A stretch of DNA of 64,000 nucleotides from the NCBI GenBank assembly GCA_963576475.1, contig OY754973.1:8082052-8146051 (forward strand). Direction: 5' to 3'. Within the stretch, counting starts at the first letter, position 1; every line of letters starts with the position of its first letter. Made by a program: the position numbers and the translations under genes. Shown here one piece after another: positions 12,500 to 24,571 of this stretch. Source of the DNA: Molanna angustata (taxonomy: Eukaryota > Arthropoda > Insecta > Trichoptera > Molannidae). The notes beneath the pieces were generated by a model, which searched no databases, was not told where the DNA came from, and was given only the letters and a program-made list of their open reading frames with translations.

Positions 12500-12800
12500 A
12501 GGACTCGTCCTCGGAAAAGACCTCCCAAAATATGGTAGGGCTGATTGGAATAAACATCACAAAAAAAGAATATTAGCATCACAATAAAAGAAGGCTAAAA
12601 GCCAATTGGTGAGAGATATAAGTCGTCAGTGTTGGGTTAAACATATTGATCATCCAAGGAGATCTTGAAAAATGGGAGGGCAAGAAGTCAGAATAACAGA
12701 AGAGCGTGCATGAGAAGATAAGCATATTTAAAAAAAATGAATATTTGTTGCTCGGATCTCTCTGCCTTCCTCGTAATGATGCGGCGTGTTATGTACGAGT
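12500..12800 (+). pseudogene. LINE-D 3' remnant, strongly decayed
   Basis: Broken reading frames include a GRPRK-like patch and end in CTCTCTGCCTTCCTCGTAAT, resembling the last codons of LINE-D (SAYPARDMA). Support is weak before 12740. Confidence 0.4.
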
Positions 12801-13498
12801 ATGTACATAATATATGTATTTGAATTTGAAATGTATTTTAAAAAGATATGCAGATAGTAGAATCAGGCGCAATACACTGACGTTTCCTGAGATAATTTTC
12901 CAATCAAATTCGACCACGATTTTACATTGGGTGGGATATAATAGCCTTTGGTGAATTTTGAAAATGAACCACAATTTAATTGTATTGAAACATAACCTAT
13001 TCTGTTGGGAACAATCATAATTCTACAAATCCCGTATTATCAGTATCTTGGTGTCGAAGCCATTATATCTGGTTCGTGGATAATATTTAGTGCAAATACG
13101 TTGGCGCTGGTATATTACAAACATGGATTTGAGTTTCGTTGAATCCTCCACTAATAAGGCCGTGGAAGCATTTGTTTACTTTGGATACTGAATTACAGGG
13201 TTGAAAGGACAAATAGAAGTTATTTTTTTTTACAAGAAAAAAAAAACAAAACAATGCTCAAGGGCATAATATAAACCGAAACACCCTATTTTAAAATCAA
13301 ATTTCACAAATATTTTAAACAGTGTGTTTAAAAAAAATACCATTAACTATTTTCAACATTTCTCTAGTGAATGTCCCCCTAAAAAAATAATTATATCCTT
13401 TTTTAGAGTATTTTTTAAAATTACTCTAACTATGTATCTTTGAGAAATAAATCCTTTATGTGCTTTAAGCTTCTAAAAATCAAAGTGAATGTTCGTGA
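12801..13498. other. No feature seen
   Basis: AT-rich intron sequence without recognisable features. Confidence 0.5.
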
Positions 13499-13596
13499 TA
13501 TCCAGACTGAAAACGCAATTAAAAATGTGTCTCCGCCGGGAATCGAACCCGGGACCCTTGGATACTTAACCAACTGAACCACGGAGACGAGGCCGA
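13499..13596 (-). mobile_element. SINE-1 head fragment
   Basis: GGGAATCGAACCCGGGACCC and ACCAACTGAACCACGGAGAC give box B and box A on the minus strand. The anticodon-arm region between them is shortened relative to other copies, and the body is truncated. Confidence 0.8.
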
Positions 13597-13794
13597 CTTA
13601 GTGTTAGTTGCCCTCTTAAAATGACATTCTAGCGCCTTTTAATTAATTTATTTGTCTTACGTGCCTTTTGCAAAAATAATCAATATGTAGGTACAGTAAT
13701 TACACAGTATATTACGAAAAAAAGATCAATAAAATCATAAAATATTAATAATAATATGTAATTATAAATTAAGAAATAAAATTAAACTAAATTC

Positions 13795-14075
13795 TTCTTC
13801 TTCTTTCTCAGCCATCTCTCCACTGCTGGATGTAGGCTTCTTCTAATAGCTTCCACTCGTCTTTTTTCTGGGCTTTTCGAACCCATTCGCTTCCAGCGAC
13901 AGGGACAATATCATCGGCCCACCTTTTCTGGGGCCGGCCTATTCCCCTTTTCATATCCCATGGTCTCCAATTTAGAATTCTGGGTGCCCATCTGTCCGTA
14001 CCCTGTCTGGCAACATGACCTGCCCATTGCCATTTAAGTTTTCCAACTCGATCCATGACATCAACAACTTTTGTC
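13795..14075 (-). pseudogene. LINE C-terminal stub (RTE-like)
   Basis: The minus strand encodes KLKWQWAGHVARQ...RWAPRILNWRP...GIGRPQKRWADDI, the W.GH / W.PR / GRP..RW.DD pattern found in the C-terminal tail of RTE-like non-LTR retrotransposon ORFs. Related stubs are at 28975 and 30535. The 5' part, including the reverse transcriptase, is missing, as is usual for 5'-truncated LINEs. Confidence 0.75.
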
Positions 14076-14271
14076 TGGCGTCAACAACTAAATTACTGGA
14101 TTTTAATTAAATAATGGATTCTATTCCGAAGATTAATAATTAAATTTTAATCAATATTAAAGTCCTTAAAAACAAATATGTGTTTACCAGAATTGTCACT
14201 TTAAACTATCTCAATTTTATAATACATTAGTGATGCTATTTTGTTGTTTAAAAATTTATATAACTTCTTTT

Positions 14272-14436
14272 TTTTGTGTTACACACTTAACTCCGTCGAT
14301 AACTCGACCGGTTTCGGAGAGTACCTCTCCTTCGTCTGGAGTTCACTTACAAACTTTGTAAGTGAACTCCAGACGAAGGAGAGGTACTCTCCGAAACCGG
14401 TCGAGTTATCGACGGAGTTAAGTGTGTAACACAAAA
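14272..14436. repeat. Perfect 82-bp inverted repeat with 1-nt spacer
   Basis: Arms 14272-14353 and 14355-14436 are exact reverse complements around a single C at 14354. Each arm contains CCGAAACCGG and a smaller inverted repeat GGAGAGGTACTCTCC. The palindrome could form a cruciform or a very stable hairpin. It may be a mobile snap-back element or an assembly fold-back artefact. Confidence 0.95.
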
Positions 14437-15499
14437 CAAAAAAAAATATTTTTGCTAATATTTTGAATATGGCACACAAATTAAATTTTCATAATAATTA
14501 TAAAAAGTATTATATAACTTCCTTTATTTTATTGAATCTTCTGAATGGCACAAGATTTATAAATCCGACATTACATTAAAATTTCAGTACGTATCAAAAA
14601 TGAACCCATTAAGTTATGGTTTCACAATTTTAAAACATATTTTCAGTAGTCTATTGCTTAAAGAAGCCGAAAACCTTGGCATGCCTCTAAATATAAAATA
14701 TAAAATGCAAAAAAATAAAAAATAAAGTTACATAAAAATATATAATCATAGGATAGAAAAACTGTCTTAAAGAAAAAAAAATTTTTCTTACTAATTCAAG
14801 ACCTTATAGTTTTTTGATTTTTTGATTGCAACTTTAGGTACCTACCTTCTAAAAGACTGGATATTGATACGTATATATGATACTATTCAGGATCACAATA
14901 TGTAAATATTATTTTGGCATGCGATTGAAAAACATTTTTCATGAACACTGAAATAATTAATGCATGCTAAAAACGAAAATTTTCAACGCTTGCTAATTTT
15001 TTGTTTCAGGGTTTGCGTAGTCTAAAGGCTCTGGGCACGTCCCTGCGTATTTTGCATCAATTTTTCAAAAATTAGCTATGTAGACTGCATGATGTTTCTT
15101 GTCATCTGTAAAGCACAAGCAATAAGATAATCGAATTTATTTTTGTTTAAATAATATATATGTTTAAAATATTGAATAAATCTTGGTCATCTGCACGACC
15201 GCATCTCAGGTGTAAGCTGATGAAAACAGAAAGTAGATTTACTACAGCAGGAAGAATAATTTTATGTATGGATGTTGTTAGCGCCGATAGCTAATCGGGC
15301 TAAATAAATAATGGACTGTATATCGAAAATTTTTGAATTGAATTGTTTATCTGTAATGTGTGTTGGATGGGATATGACAAAGGAGCGGTACTAACCTTTG
15401 ATCTCGTTCTCTTGTTACGATACTCCTCGAGTCCTCTTCTCTCACATATAACAAAACAAAAGTACAACACGATAACACAATAACACATAACACACACGA
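14437..15499. other. No feature seen
   Basis: AT-rich sequence without supported genes or repeats. Confidence 0.5.
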
Positions 15500-15680
15500 T
15501 GATGATGATGATTTATATTATAAAACGATGATGACATGTATAGATCGACGAAACGAGACGATTTTATTCGAGCGACGAATATGAATGATGTATATAAAAC
15601 GATGATGATTTGAATAAAGCGACGAAACGAGACGATGTTATTCGAGCGACGAAATTGAATGATTACATCGAGACGACGTT
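15500..15680. repeat. GATGAT / CGACGAAACGAGACGA direct repeat
   Basis: CGACGAAACGAGACGAT occurs at about 15545 and 15620, 75 bp apart, each followed by TTATTCGAGCGACGAA. GATGATGAT runs lie between. Confidence 0.85.
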
Positions 15681-15849
15681 TTTGCGAGTGTTCCTCCTTT
15701 CGGTTTTGTTTTTTTCGGTTTTAGGGGGAAGGAAGCAGTTGTGGAAGGATTTTGGCGGTAATCAAAGGTATTTTGATTTGTCCATCATTCGATATCAAAC
15801 AGATGTGTTCGGATTCTCAACCTTTCAAGCAGGAAAATCCACATTTTAG

Positions 15850-16526
15850 TGGAGAGTTTAGTGTAGGCCACAATCCAATCTATTTAGGTTGGGTATTAAA
15901 TTTGATCATATTTCTCATTACCGTAATCTTCTTCATTGGCCAAAGATACGACAACGACGTAATATACATATCTTGTCATTACTATACAATGTCCTTTTTA
16001 ATCCAAATTTACCTCAGTATCTCAAAGATAAATTCACTTATCTTTCAAGCCACGGGCGTCCACTTCGATCTGCTGAACGTACTTTACTATCTATCCCTAT
16101 TTATAGTTCTGAATTTTTTAGCTCTTCATTTGAAGTACATTCAGCTAGACTATGGAATAGCCTAAGTCCTGATATTACGTCGTCTATCTCACTAAACATC
16201 GTCAAGAAATTGCTAAAGCAAAAATATTTATCTGACAATACCTGATTACATCTTCCTCTCTTCTTCCTTTCCTTATCCTTTAGTCTTCCTATCATTGCTA
16301 TGAATTGTTCTTATATACTATCTTCTTTGTTTTATTTTTTACTTTTCTTCTGCTATTTTTTATTTATTTTGTAATGTAATGAACTGATTGCCATAGTACA
16401 CATTATTTTGTTTATTTAACATTTACTCTGGTTGGTTGGAAGAAATTGCCATCAGGCAATAAGCCCGCCAGTATACCTACTAATTATATGTACAAGAAGA
16501 CTAAAATAAATAAATAAATAATAAAT
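15850..16526 (+). pseudogene. LINE C-terminal stub (Jockey/CR1-like) with tail
   Basis: Frames in this stretch encode PLRSAERTLLSIPIY and SARLWNSLSPDI...SL, the RLWNSLP-type end of Jockey/CR1-like ORFs. A 3' UTR follows with GAAATTGCCATCAGGCAATA, and the tail is AAATAAATAAATAA at 16505-16526. The same GCAATAAG...GCC tail recurs near 47900 (plus) and 39760 (minus). Confidence 0.7.
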
Positions 16527-18589
16527 AATATTAGTTGATACTGGATAAGCTCTGAGGTGTACTGGATCCTTGCCGAGCATATTGACTGCCTCAGTCGCCT
16601 ATTTGAATTTAGCATATTTATTAAATTTTCAAATTGCACAATATTAGTTTTACTAACCATGGTAAATATTTTCTATAAGAAATTGACTACCGTCGGACAG
16701 AAGAAGCACACGAAGTTTAGAAGGTAAGTATACCTCGCCAAGCGATAGAATGCGTCATCTAACCACATATAAAATAGAAGTCAACAGATACTATAACTGT
16801 CAGAGCGTTTTTCACCCGACGATTATACAGAGGGTTTGGAGCGTACACTTGACGTTCAATTTGAACGCGACAGTGTCTTTAGAGCGTCTGTTTCCGGTCA
16901 TTATGAACGGCTTAGATCGTCACTAAGTGCACTCGGCGTCCATTGTGAACTCAGCCCTGGGTGGACAATGTAAACGGAGTGAGGTTAGAAGGGGTGTACT
17001 GTCGATCTGACTGTTTATAATTTTGTATAGAAAACAAATATCTTGGATTGATCTGCGTGTCTCCAGCAATTTTGTGTTGTAAACATGTTGTATAAAAATG
17101 GCACCCGCATTCTCTTACTTGTCGAGCTCTATCTCCTCCTACCTAATGATCAAATATTTGAACGGTTCTATGTAAATTAGGGTCCCAACAAAAGCGGTAG
17201 ATGCTGCCGGATGAAAATTAAGTGTGTCTTTAAAGAAATCTTCGACTTGGACTCCCGCGCTTTAAGCCCCGAACGGTGAGTCAACTTTTTAAATTACGCC
17301 GAGTATTTAGTGGGGATTTCATTGTGGACTTTATATATTTGAAGTTTTTATTTCTTGAATAAAACATTAGATATGTTTTCCGATGTTTAAAAGACGTTGT
17401 GATTTTGTTACGTGTTCTTGTTTATTTAACTTAAATTTGTGTTAATTTTACTTTATTGCATTAAAGACATTACACAGTACATCTACACAAATTTATGATA
17501 AAACGACAATCAGGAACTGAAAACAAATAACATACGCCTTATTTCAAAAATAAAGCAATATAATACAAGATTTTATGATACTGATATATTCAACAACACA
17601 TACGCGCAATATCCTAGGGGTATATCGGCAATGACGCATTGATACGAGGCATAGAATACATAACTCCTTTATCCCTCCCCACTCCCACGCAATTCCTACA
17701 TATCGCATTATCTTTTGTATGTTTATAATTTTGAATTAATTATGGTCTTCTTAGTTAATTTTTTGTATTGTATGTATTCTATTTCAATTTCTTAGGTATG
17801 TATATCTTAATTTCAAACTTACTCTACAATTTACATAATGTTTTAGTATTTTTATTTTATGTACCTATAGTGTTATGTATGATGTGGGAACTATTTTGGC
17901 AAATATTTAACATTCATTGTTGTCTTTTGTAAATTGCATTTTGATTCTCTTTAAATAAGAAAAATAAAAATATAATTGTTTGTTAATACTTTAAGCGCCC
18001 ACGGAATAATTGTAATAGTAGTTATTGTTGTATTAGTATTGATGAGTTGTGATTAGTACTGAGGAATAGGCGGTCCAACTGATTTGGATAAAGAGAAGAC
18101 AGTATTAATTGTATTGTGTCCAGTATAAATGGTTATATTTTCAATCTCAGTATCGTGTTTTAAGATATTTATTTATTTATTAATTTTTGTCAACAATTAT
18201 AATGGTACATAAAAAAAACATTACAGTAAATCATCTCACTAGGGTTGAACCTGTATCGAGATGAGCTACTTTACAACAACGAGTGAAATAAGAACAATAT
18301 TATAATTTTAGAGTATTGAATAACAAAACAAACAAAAACATTAACAAATACTATGTTACAATATTGTCTGCAGTTGGGCACAAGGAAGATAACTGTGACA
18401 ATAATATCTATGCAACCAACACACAGACAACTGACACAAAAGAACATGACATGTATAGGGTGACCATACATTTCAAAGCCCATTATATTATATATTATAG
18501 ATTCTTAGAGATTCAATGGGAAACGAGTGAATTTATAGCAGTTAAAAAAAAGACAGGCAATGGAACATTATTAGAATATCTTGCTTATT
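16527..18589. other. Mostly unassigned intron sequence
   Basis: No gene is recognised. 16800-16970 is GC-richer and looks like the inside of an unidentified transposon. About 45 bp at 17648-17705 (AGGGATAA reverse strand, GATATGTAGGAATTG) recur at 63335-63380, marking another dispersed repeat. 18165-18290 begins with TATTTATTTATTAAT and may be a minus-strand LINE tail. Confidence 0.4.
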
Positions 18590-18895
18590 ATTCTCCACTA
18601 CTATGGAATAGCAGAGAGACATTTTACAATTTATAAGCATATTTTTACATCAATATCTCAATGGGTATCATGTAGAAAGTGCATACTTTGATTTTCGTCG
18701 TGATGCCATAATCCGTATGCCGTACATATTATATGAAAAATTTTGTCCTCTGACTCAAAATAAAAGGCGATACCATATATGTGAATTTCATATTGATACA
18801 TTAACTAAGATCTGATTAGTTTTCCATAGACAGAGGTTCATTTTTTCTCTATGATTTCATCTGCTAAAACTTTTGAAATGCTCTCACATCCCACT
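18590..18895 (+). mobile_element. HINE-B copy 2, 5' part only
   Basis: TTCTCCACTACTATGGAATA followed by TCAATGGGTATCATGTAGA and TTCGTCGTGATG matches the 5' half of the copy at 33900. The 3' half is absent. Confidence 0.7.
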
Positions 18896-19359
18896 CGCGT
18901 TTAATAATGTTTTTATTTCGTATAAAAAAAATCATCTCCTGATCGAATTTGAAAATTTTGACAGATTTGCGCGCGGACCTCCCAATTACATTACTAGCTT
19001 GCTCTTAGAAATCTAATTTTAAATTCACGGATTTGAAAATTAAATATTCATCCTGTGACCTGTGAGTTGAATTTAATGAACGAAACGCAAAACCTGCGAC
19101 GAAATTTTCCCGTCACACTTAATGCCGGTCCTAAGGATGAAGGCTTAAAAACGAATTTTAATAAATTTCACAAAGAATTACCTACATTTCAATCCTAATT
19201 TTCCTCTCTTGAATATCTACCAATAAAAGTAATTGGAATAAAGACGCTTGCTTTCTCCTCCAAATGAATTTGCAAAGAAAGTCATTGGAAAAAAATGTGC
19301 AAAATGAATAAAAATTAAATTTATTTTTGTTTAAATAAAAGTGTATTTTTTACAATAAC
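18896..19359. other. No feature seen
   Basis: AT-rich sequence, nothing recognised. Confidence 0.5.
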
Positions 19360-20110
19360 AAATTTATTTATTTATTTATTTACTGTTAGAAAGCTACAGC
19401 TGTTAATTATATCATTTACAATTCAGTTTTAAAATTTTAACATAGCCAAAAATGCTTTCTTCTATTTACATTTGTGAATGTACAATATTTGGTGACTACT
19501 TAGTTATGAAAAAAATTATACAAGTTTTTTTTTAACATGTCCACGTAGGGGACGCCAGCTATTAGGATTTGGGTCCATTTTACTCTTCCGAAGAAGCGCA
19601 CTACGTAGCGTTGGGAGGGGTTTGCAATCTAGAAAAGAGTTTATTAATTCGGATTTTAAAAAGACCCGGGTTGTATGAAGGTGGAAACACAGAATTCGGA
19701 AGATCGTTCCACAGTCTGGCTGCTGTATTAATAAAGGAGTTCGAGAAGCGACTTGTTCGTATATGTTGAAGGTCCACTGTGAATGGGTGCTGCGATTGAG
19801 TGAAGCGAGTGACTCTGTTGCGAGTGGGTGGAGGAGGGACCAAAGATGCAAGTTCTTCTGAGCAATTCCCGTGGTAGTGTCTATAGAATAAACTTAAAAT
19901 ACCGACTCTGCGCGTCTGTGTTCTAGTGATTGCAATCCATCAGTCAGTGATGGATCATCATTCAGACGTATAGCACGCCTTTGGACAGCGTCGAGGGTAT
20001 TCAGTAGGTATTGGGGGGTGCCACTCCAGAGGTGACTGCCATATTCAATAATTGGACGTATTTGCGCTTTGTAGAGTATACAGATCTGGGTCTTAGTAAA
20101 ATATCTAATA
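19360..20110 (-). pseudogene. LINE C-terminal stub (Jockey-like)
   Basis: Read on the minus strand with frameshifts, it gives LYKAQIRPIIEYGSHLWSG, then LDAVQRRAIRLNDDP, RRRVGILSLFYRHYHGNCSE and RTSRFSNSFINTAARLWNDL. This order is typical of the region after the reverse transcriptase in Jockey-group LINEs. The 3' tail is TAAATAAATAAATAAA (minus) at 19362-19380. Nothing 5' of this survives. Confidence 0.8.
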
Positions 20111-20280
20111 TCTAAGCGCTCTATATAGTACGCTCAATTTTTTGGAGGCGAGTTTCACCTTAGCTTCGATGGAGCCCTTGTAACATCAATTTTAAAAAAA
20201 GAGAGAACAGATACATAAAAAATAATAATAATATAAAAGTACAATAATATATGAAAAAAACAAGTAGGTACATAATATGT

Positions 20281-20345
20281 TTTAGGATGACAAGGAGGGA
20301 TCATTAGTGATTGAGGAGGGTATTGTTGGATTGTGTGTTAGGGTT
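20281..20345 (-). repeat. Dispersed relative of the 97-bp satellite
   Basis: The minus strand reads CACAATCCAACAATACCCTC and CACTAATGATCCCTCCTTGT, matching the core of the 97-bp unit at 9475-10436 with a few changes. It is a single copy, so the satellite may have grown from a dispersed element. Confidence 0.8.
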
Positions 20346-20480
20346 TGAGAATATACCTAGTAGGTATAAATAACAATATCTTAAAACCTTTTTCTTAATT
20401 CGATGTGATTCATACATTAGTGCACATTATTCAAAATAATTAATAAGTAAGAATTGGAATTTTTTTTTGATTTTGATTGC

Positions 20481-21080
20481 TTTTTACTCCTCACTAACCC
20501 AAGGGGATATACATAGTGGGTAGTTACGATTTCGCAATTTTTAAGGCTATTTTTTATTGCAGATTATCACCTAGTATCATGCTGAGATTATATTCTGAAA
20601 GTTTCATCACAATGCATCTGTGTGTGTGTGCTATGTGATCTGTCAATGTACTGTGTGCTATGTACGGCGTGTTTATTTTACTTTATCATTTATTATAGAC
20701 TAAAGTACTCATTCGATTCTTTTAAAATTTTGCAAATATGTGTATCTAATACTCGCTTAGACCTTATTAGATTTTGAAAGATATCTGAATAGTGCTTATC
20801 AATTTTTTAAACGTCAAATATTTTAAAGAGACCCCAAGCTCAGGAATTTCTGCCCAAGCTCTGAAATTTTTATTTTCAAATTGGTAAAAAGACACATCAC
20901 TTTAATAAAATGGCATTCAACTATTATCAAGTTTTCATAATAAAATATTTAATTTAAATAAAAAATAATTCAACAAATTCATTTCATGAGAATGCTGCAA
21001 ATTTTCCATACAAAATTTGAATACTTTATGGAGGGACTTGTTAGTGTAAAGTTTAGCGTTGGCCACAACCCACTCGTTTT
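20481..21080 (+). mobile_element. HINE-A copy 2
   Basis: Full length, from TTTTTACTCCTCACTAACCC to GTTGGCCACAACCCACTCG. The inner 3' motif is GTTAGTGTAAAG, a decayed mate of the 5' ACTCCTCACTAAC. It ends 164 bp before the 110-nt nAChR exon. Confidence 0.75.
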
Positions 21081-21244
21081 AATATAATAATGTGTAACTT
21101 TGTAAGCTATCAAAGTGTTCAATCATGCAAATATATTTTACGACTCACACTTATCTGATTTTCTTTAACTCTTTCATACTTCTTCGCTGTTGTTGTTGTG
21201 TTTTAATAAGAAAATAACAGTTTTTTTTCTGTTTTTAATTCCAG

Positions 21245-21354
21245 AGTTGGTTCGATTATAAGTTAAAGTGGGACCCCAAGGAGTATGGAGGTGTGGAGAT
21301 GCTGCACGTTCCATCAGATCATATCTGGAGACCAGATATCGTATTGTATAACAA
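21245..21354 (+). CDS. nAChR alpha subunit, 110-nt exon (loop A)
   Basis: This exon encodes [20 protein letters not shown] followed by [16 protein letters not shown], continuing the ligand-binding domain. WRPDIVLYN is loop A, which carries a conserved aromatic contact (Tyr) of the principal face of the agonist site. The acceptor is TTCCAG at 21239-21244 and the donor is AA|gttagt at 21355. The exon is 110 nt, again the standard length for exon 4 of the family. It ends after two bases of an Asn codon (AA), completed by T at 48017. The sequence is closest, from memory of the family, to the insect alpha1-alpha3 type; I cannot choose among them. Some insect alpha subunits have alternative copies of this exon. 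I looked for a second copy in the flanking introns and saw none. Confidence 0.95.
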
Positions 21355-21689
21355 GTTAGTATATCGAATTTATAATACGCATGGAAAGAAGAGTTATTAT
21401 GCAATTATAAAACTAATTACAATGAATGTAAACAACTATACATTTTCAATTATGCCATTGTGTGTGATTTCAACGGTAGTTTTGAAGCTGTAAACAGAAT
21501 TACAATTGCATACAACAAACATCATTTGGTCACAAGCCCGTAGGGATTGATCCCCCCCCCGAAATGAAAAAAAAGAAGATATTTGGCTGTTTCATTGAAT
21601 TCTAATGCCGTCTAACCACGAAATTTTGAACAATTTGATGAAATCAAAGTATTTCAAATATACTATTACCGATACTTTTGTTGAAGCAA

Positions 21690-21830
21690 CCCAGCCTTAG
21701 AATACCGGCCTTGCATCTGAGGTATAGTGATTGCAATCCATCAGTCAATGATGTGTCGTCAATCAGAGGCACAGCACGCCCTTATACAGCGTCGAGGGTA
21801 TTCTGGAAGTATTGGAGGTGTTAGTATCTC
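21690..21830 (-). pseudogene. LINE fragment, Jockey-like
   Basis: GTGATTGCAATCCATCAGTC and AGCGTCGAGGGTATTC repeat the wording at 19925-20000. It is a second, shorter fragment of the same LINE region in the same orientation. Confidence 0.75.
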
Positions 21831-23297
21831 CTTCGATATTTATGAATATTTAGTTTTTATTTTATACTTATTGTATTTAGTCACTGTATATTTTTTACCG
21901 TGTAGTCGCGGTAGGTAGATTTATTTTATTAATGTTCTACTGTTAGAGAAATCTAAACAATATAATGACCAAACCATTACTGAAAAGCAATCTTCAGCTG
22001 CAATATTTGTCTCATTTTTAGTCCTTGGAAACTAGTTATTTTTGTTGTAAAACACCTTCTTCATTTCTAGTTAGTTCAAAGCATTGTAAACTTAATAGGT
22101 ATCTGATATTTCTGATGACCTGAGTAGGTTATTTTCATTAAGCATAAAAATGATTAATATGTTGGATGTTAAAATTTGCCAATGTTTTTTTTAAATATTT
22201 AATATATTCTCTGATTTAATAATTTAATATTCACTTCTACTACAACAGTAGACTCGGAGTGTTCATAAACAAAATCCAATATGACTTAATTTACTTTTGT
22301 TCCAAAATCAGAAATATACGAGACAAAACAGTTCTTTTTTCGGTGTCTTTGAATAAACTATAACAGATTTCTTTTCGTCTCGAGTTACTTTTGATGTTTC
22401 ATTATCTTTGTTATTTTTTATTTGTTTCGTTAAAAAATATTCATACATAATATTTTTTATAAGTTGTAAATTATCTCTAATGATAAAATATTTGTAGGTA
22501 CTTGTCAAGACTCTGAAACTGAATACTCTTTTTGTCAAAATTCGTCGTAGTTTCGGATATTAATTATATGATTTTTCATTTTTCTCTCAGTGTAGAAGTC
22601 CTTTTCTAAAGATTTCTTTGATTTTGTGAATTAAGAGCTAGGACAAGCTTCGTTTGCGACTGAACGTAATACTTTTACATACTACGTAATATTTTAGTCG
22701 TACTGTTGATATTTTTATTTTTTTTATAAGGTTATACATCTAACAAATAAACTATTTAAAATAAAAACGTATGACGTATTTTATGTAGGTATGTGTTTAT
22801 TACAAAATTATAAACACATACCTACATGAGAACATGAGAAGTCCCTTGACATAGACCTATTTGATGATTCAATACATAAACTCGCTCAAAAACTGAAGAC
22901 ACGAATTTCATTAGATTATAACTCACACACAGCACGCACGATCGCACGGAAACATGTTTATTGTATTTTGATATACATATTTGTCTGTATTTTGCATGTA
23001 TAGTTATGATTTATGTCAGTATTGTAAGCTAATAATTACTACCAAAAAATGTATATGGACCAGGTGGTTAGTGAAAACAGCTAGAGATATGTGTAGAGAT
23101 GGAAATCTTGGTGTAAATCAATCCTAGGTTTGTGACCACGAAGAAGAAGATTCGTATATTTTATTTGATAAAGTTTATGAAATGTTAATTATTTTTAGAA
23201 GTGCTTGCATCACTACGATAAATAAAACGAATAAAATAATAATAACAATAAAAGAACATGAAAAGGAAAATATACATACATACATACATACATACCA
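21831..23297. other. Mostly unassigned; one short palindrome
   Basis: At 22783-22827 two perfect 18-bp arms (ATGTAGGTATGTGTTTAT and its complement) flank 9 nt. Otherwise the region is AT-rich with no supported gene. 23060-23150 may be a decayed LINE tail. Confidence 0.5.
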
Positions 23298-24571
23298 TCA
23301 CGCCATGTCCCTCGCGGGGTAGGCAGAGAGAACAGAACGCCACACTATTCTATCTTGACATACATTCACCGCCTCGTCAACATTCATGCTACGTCTCATG
23401 CATGTTCTTCTATTGTTCAGACTTCTAACATTTCCTTCTTTCAGAATATCGTTCACATGGTCGTGCCATCCTTTTCTTGGGCGCCCCCGACCTCTTTTTC
23501 CATTCCTGTCAGCCTTATATATTTTTTTCGTCAAGCGTTCTTCATTCATTATTTCCACGTGACCAAACCATCTAAGTGTGTTAACTTTCATTCTAGTTAC
23601 TACATCTTTTTTCATCTTACATTCTTTCCTAGTGACCTCATTTCTAACTCTATCATACATCGTTCTATTACAAATTCTTCTTAACGATCTCATTTCCACT
23701 GCATTTATTCTACTTTCATGCGACTTCTGCCATGTCCAGGTTTCACTTGCATACACCAAGGTTGGCACTACAATTGCGTTATGAATGGCAACTTTAGCTT
23801 CCTTTGATACGTTACGATCATTCATAACTGGTTTAAGTGCTCCATTCACTCTGTTTCCTGCCATAACTCTTCTTTCAATATCCTCATCAGGCCGTCCATT
23901 CCGTTGGAACATACTTCCCAGATAAACATATTCGTCGACTTGTTCAAGCCATTCATTCTCTACTTTTATTTGACACGATGTTCTGCTTTCACTCTTTTCA
24001 AAGACCATTACCTTTGATTTGCTAGCATTCATCCTCAGTCCGCATCCTTCATATACCATGCTTACTAGATACTGTAACTCTTCCACGCTTTCTGCTAACA
24101 GGACATTATCGTCTGCATACATCAAATCACGCACTGTTACAGTACTCAGTTTCAGACCCTTATTTTTATCCCTAAGGGCTCTTATGCAGAAATCAATGTA
24201 CAGATTAAAGAGCCATGGTGACAACACGCACCCCTGTCTTACGCCACTATTAATAGAGAACCACGACGTTACTGTGTCGTTGACACGAACACATGCCTCG
24301 CTATTCTCATACAATGACGCGATTGCGCGTATCAGTTGCTCTTCACTCCGTACACTGACAATATATCCCATAGTTTTTCTCTGTTGTCTTTATCATAGGC
24401 CTTTTCAAGGTCTATAAAAGCACAAAAAAGCTTCTGGTTTTTATCCAGGACCTTTTCTGTAACCATACGCAGAGAAAAAATTTGGTCTATACATCCTCTG
24501 CCGCCCACAAACGCTCCTTGGACATCCCATATCTTGCTTTCTGAAACCTTTCGTACTCTTTGATCCAAAAT
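23298..24571 (-). pseudogene. LINE-D reverse transcriptase, C-terminal half
   Basis: Non-LTR retrotransposon reverse transcriptase that would copy element RNA at a nicked target. In order it shows CIDQIFSLRMVTEKV, motif A FIDLEKAYD, a frameshift near 24343, motif B SGVRQGCVLSPWLFNLYID, motif C YADD, then VYLGSMF and a tail with LRWFGHV and GRGRPRKGWHDHV, ending SAYPARDMA. The frames before and after the shift differ by one base. The N-terminal half lies at 25987-26570 beyond an inserted hAT. I do not assign a clade; there is no RNase H domain. The last 110 bp recur inside HINE-B copies. Confidence 0.88.

Noticed and set aside
14241..14479. Two small proteins of almost the same sequence on opposite strands
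   Set aside because: Produced by the perfect palindrome at 14272-14436, read from either side.
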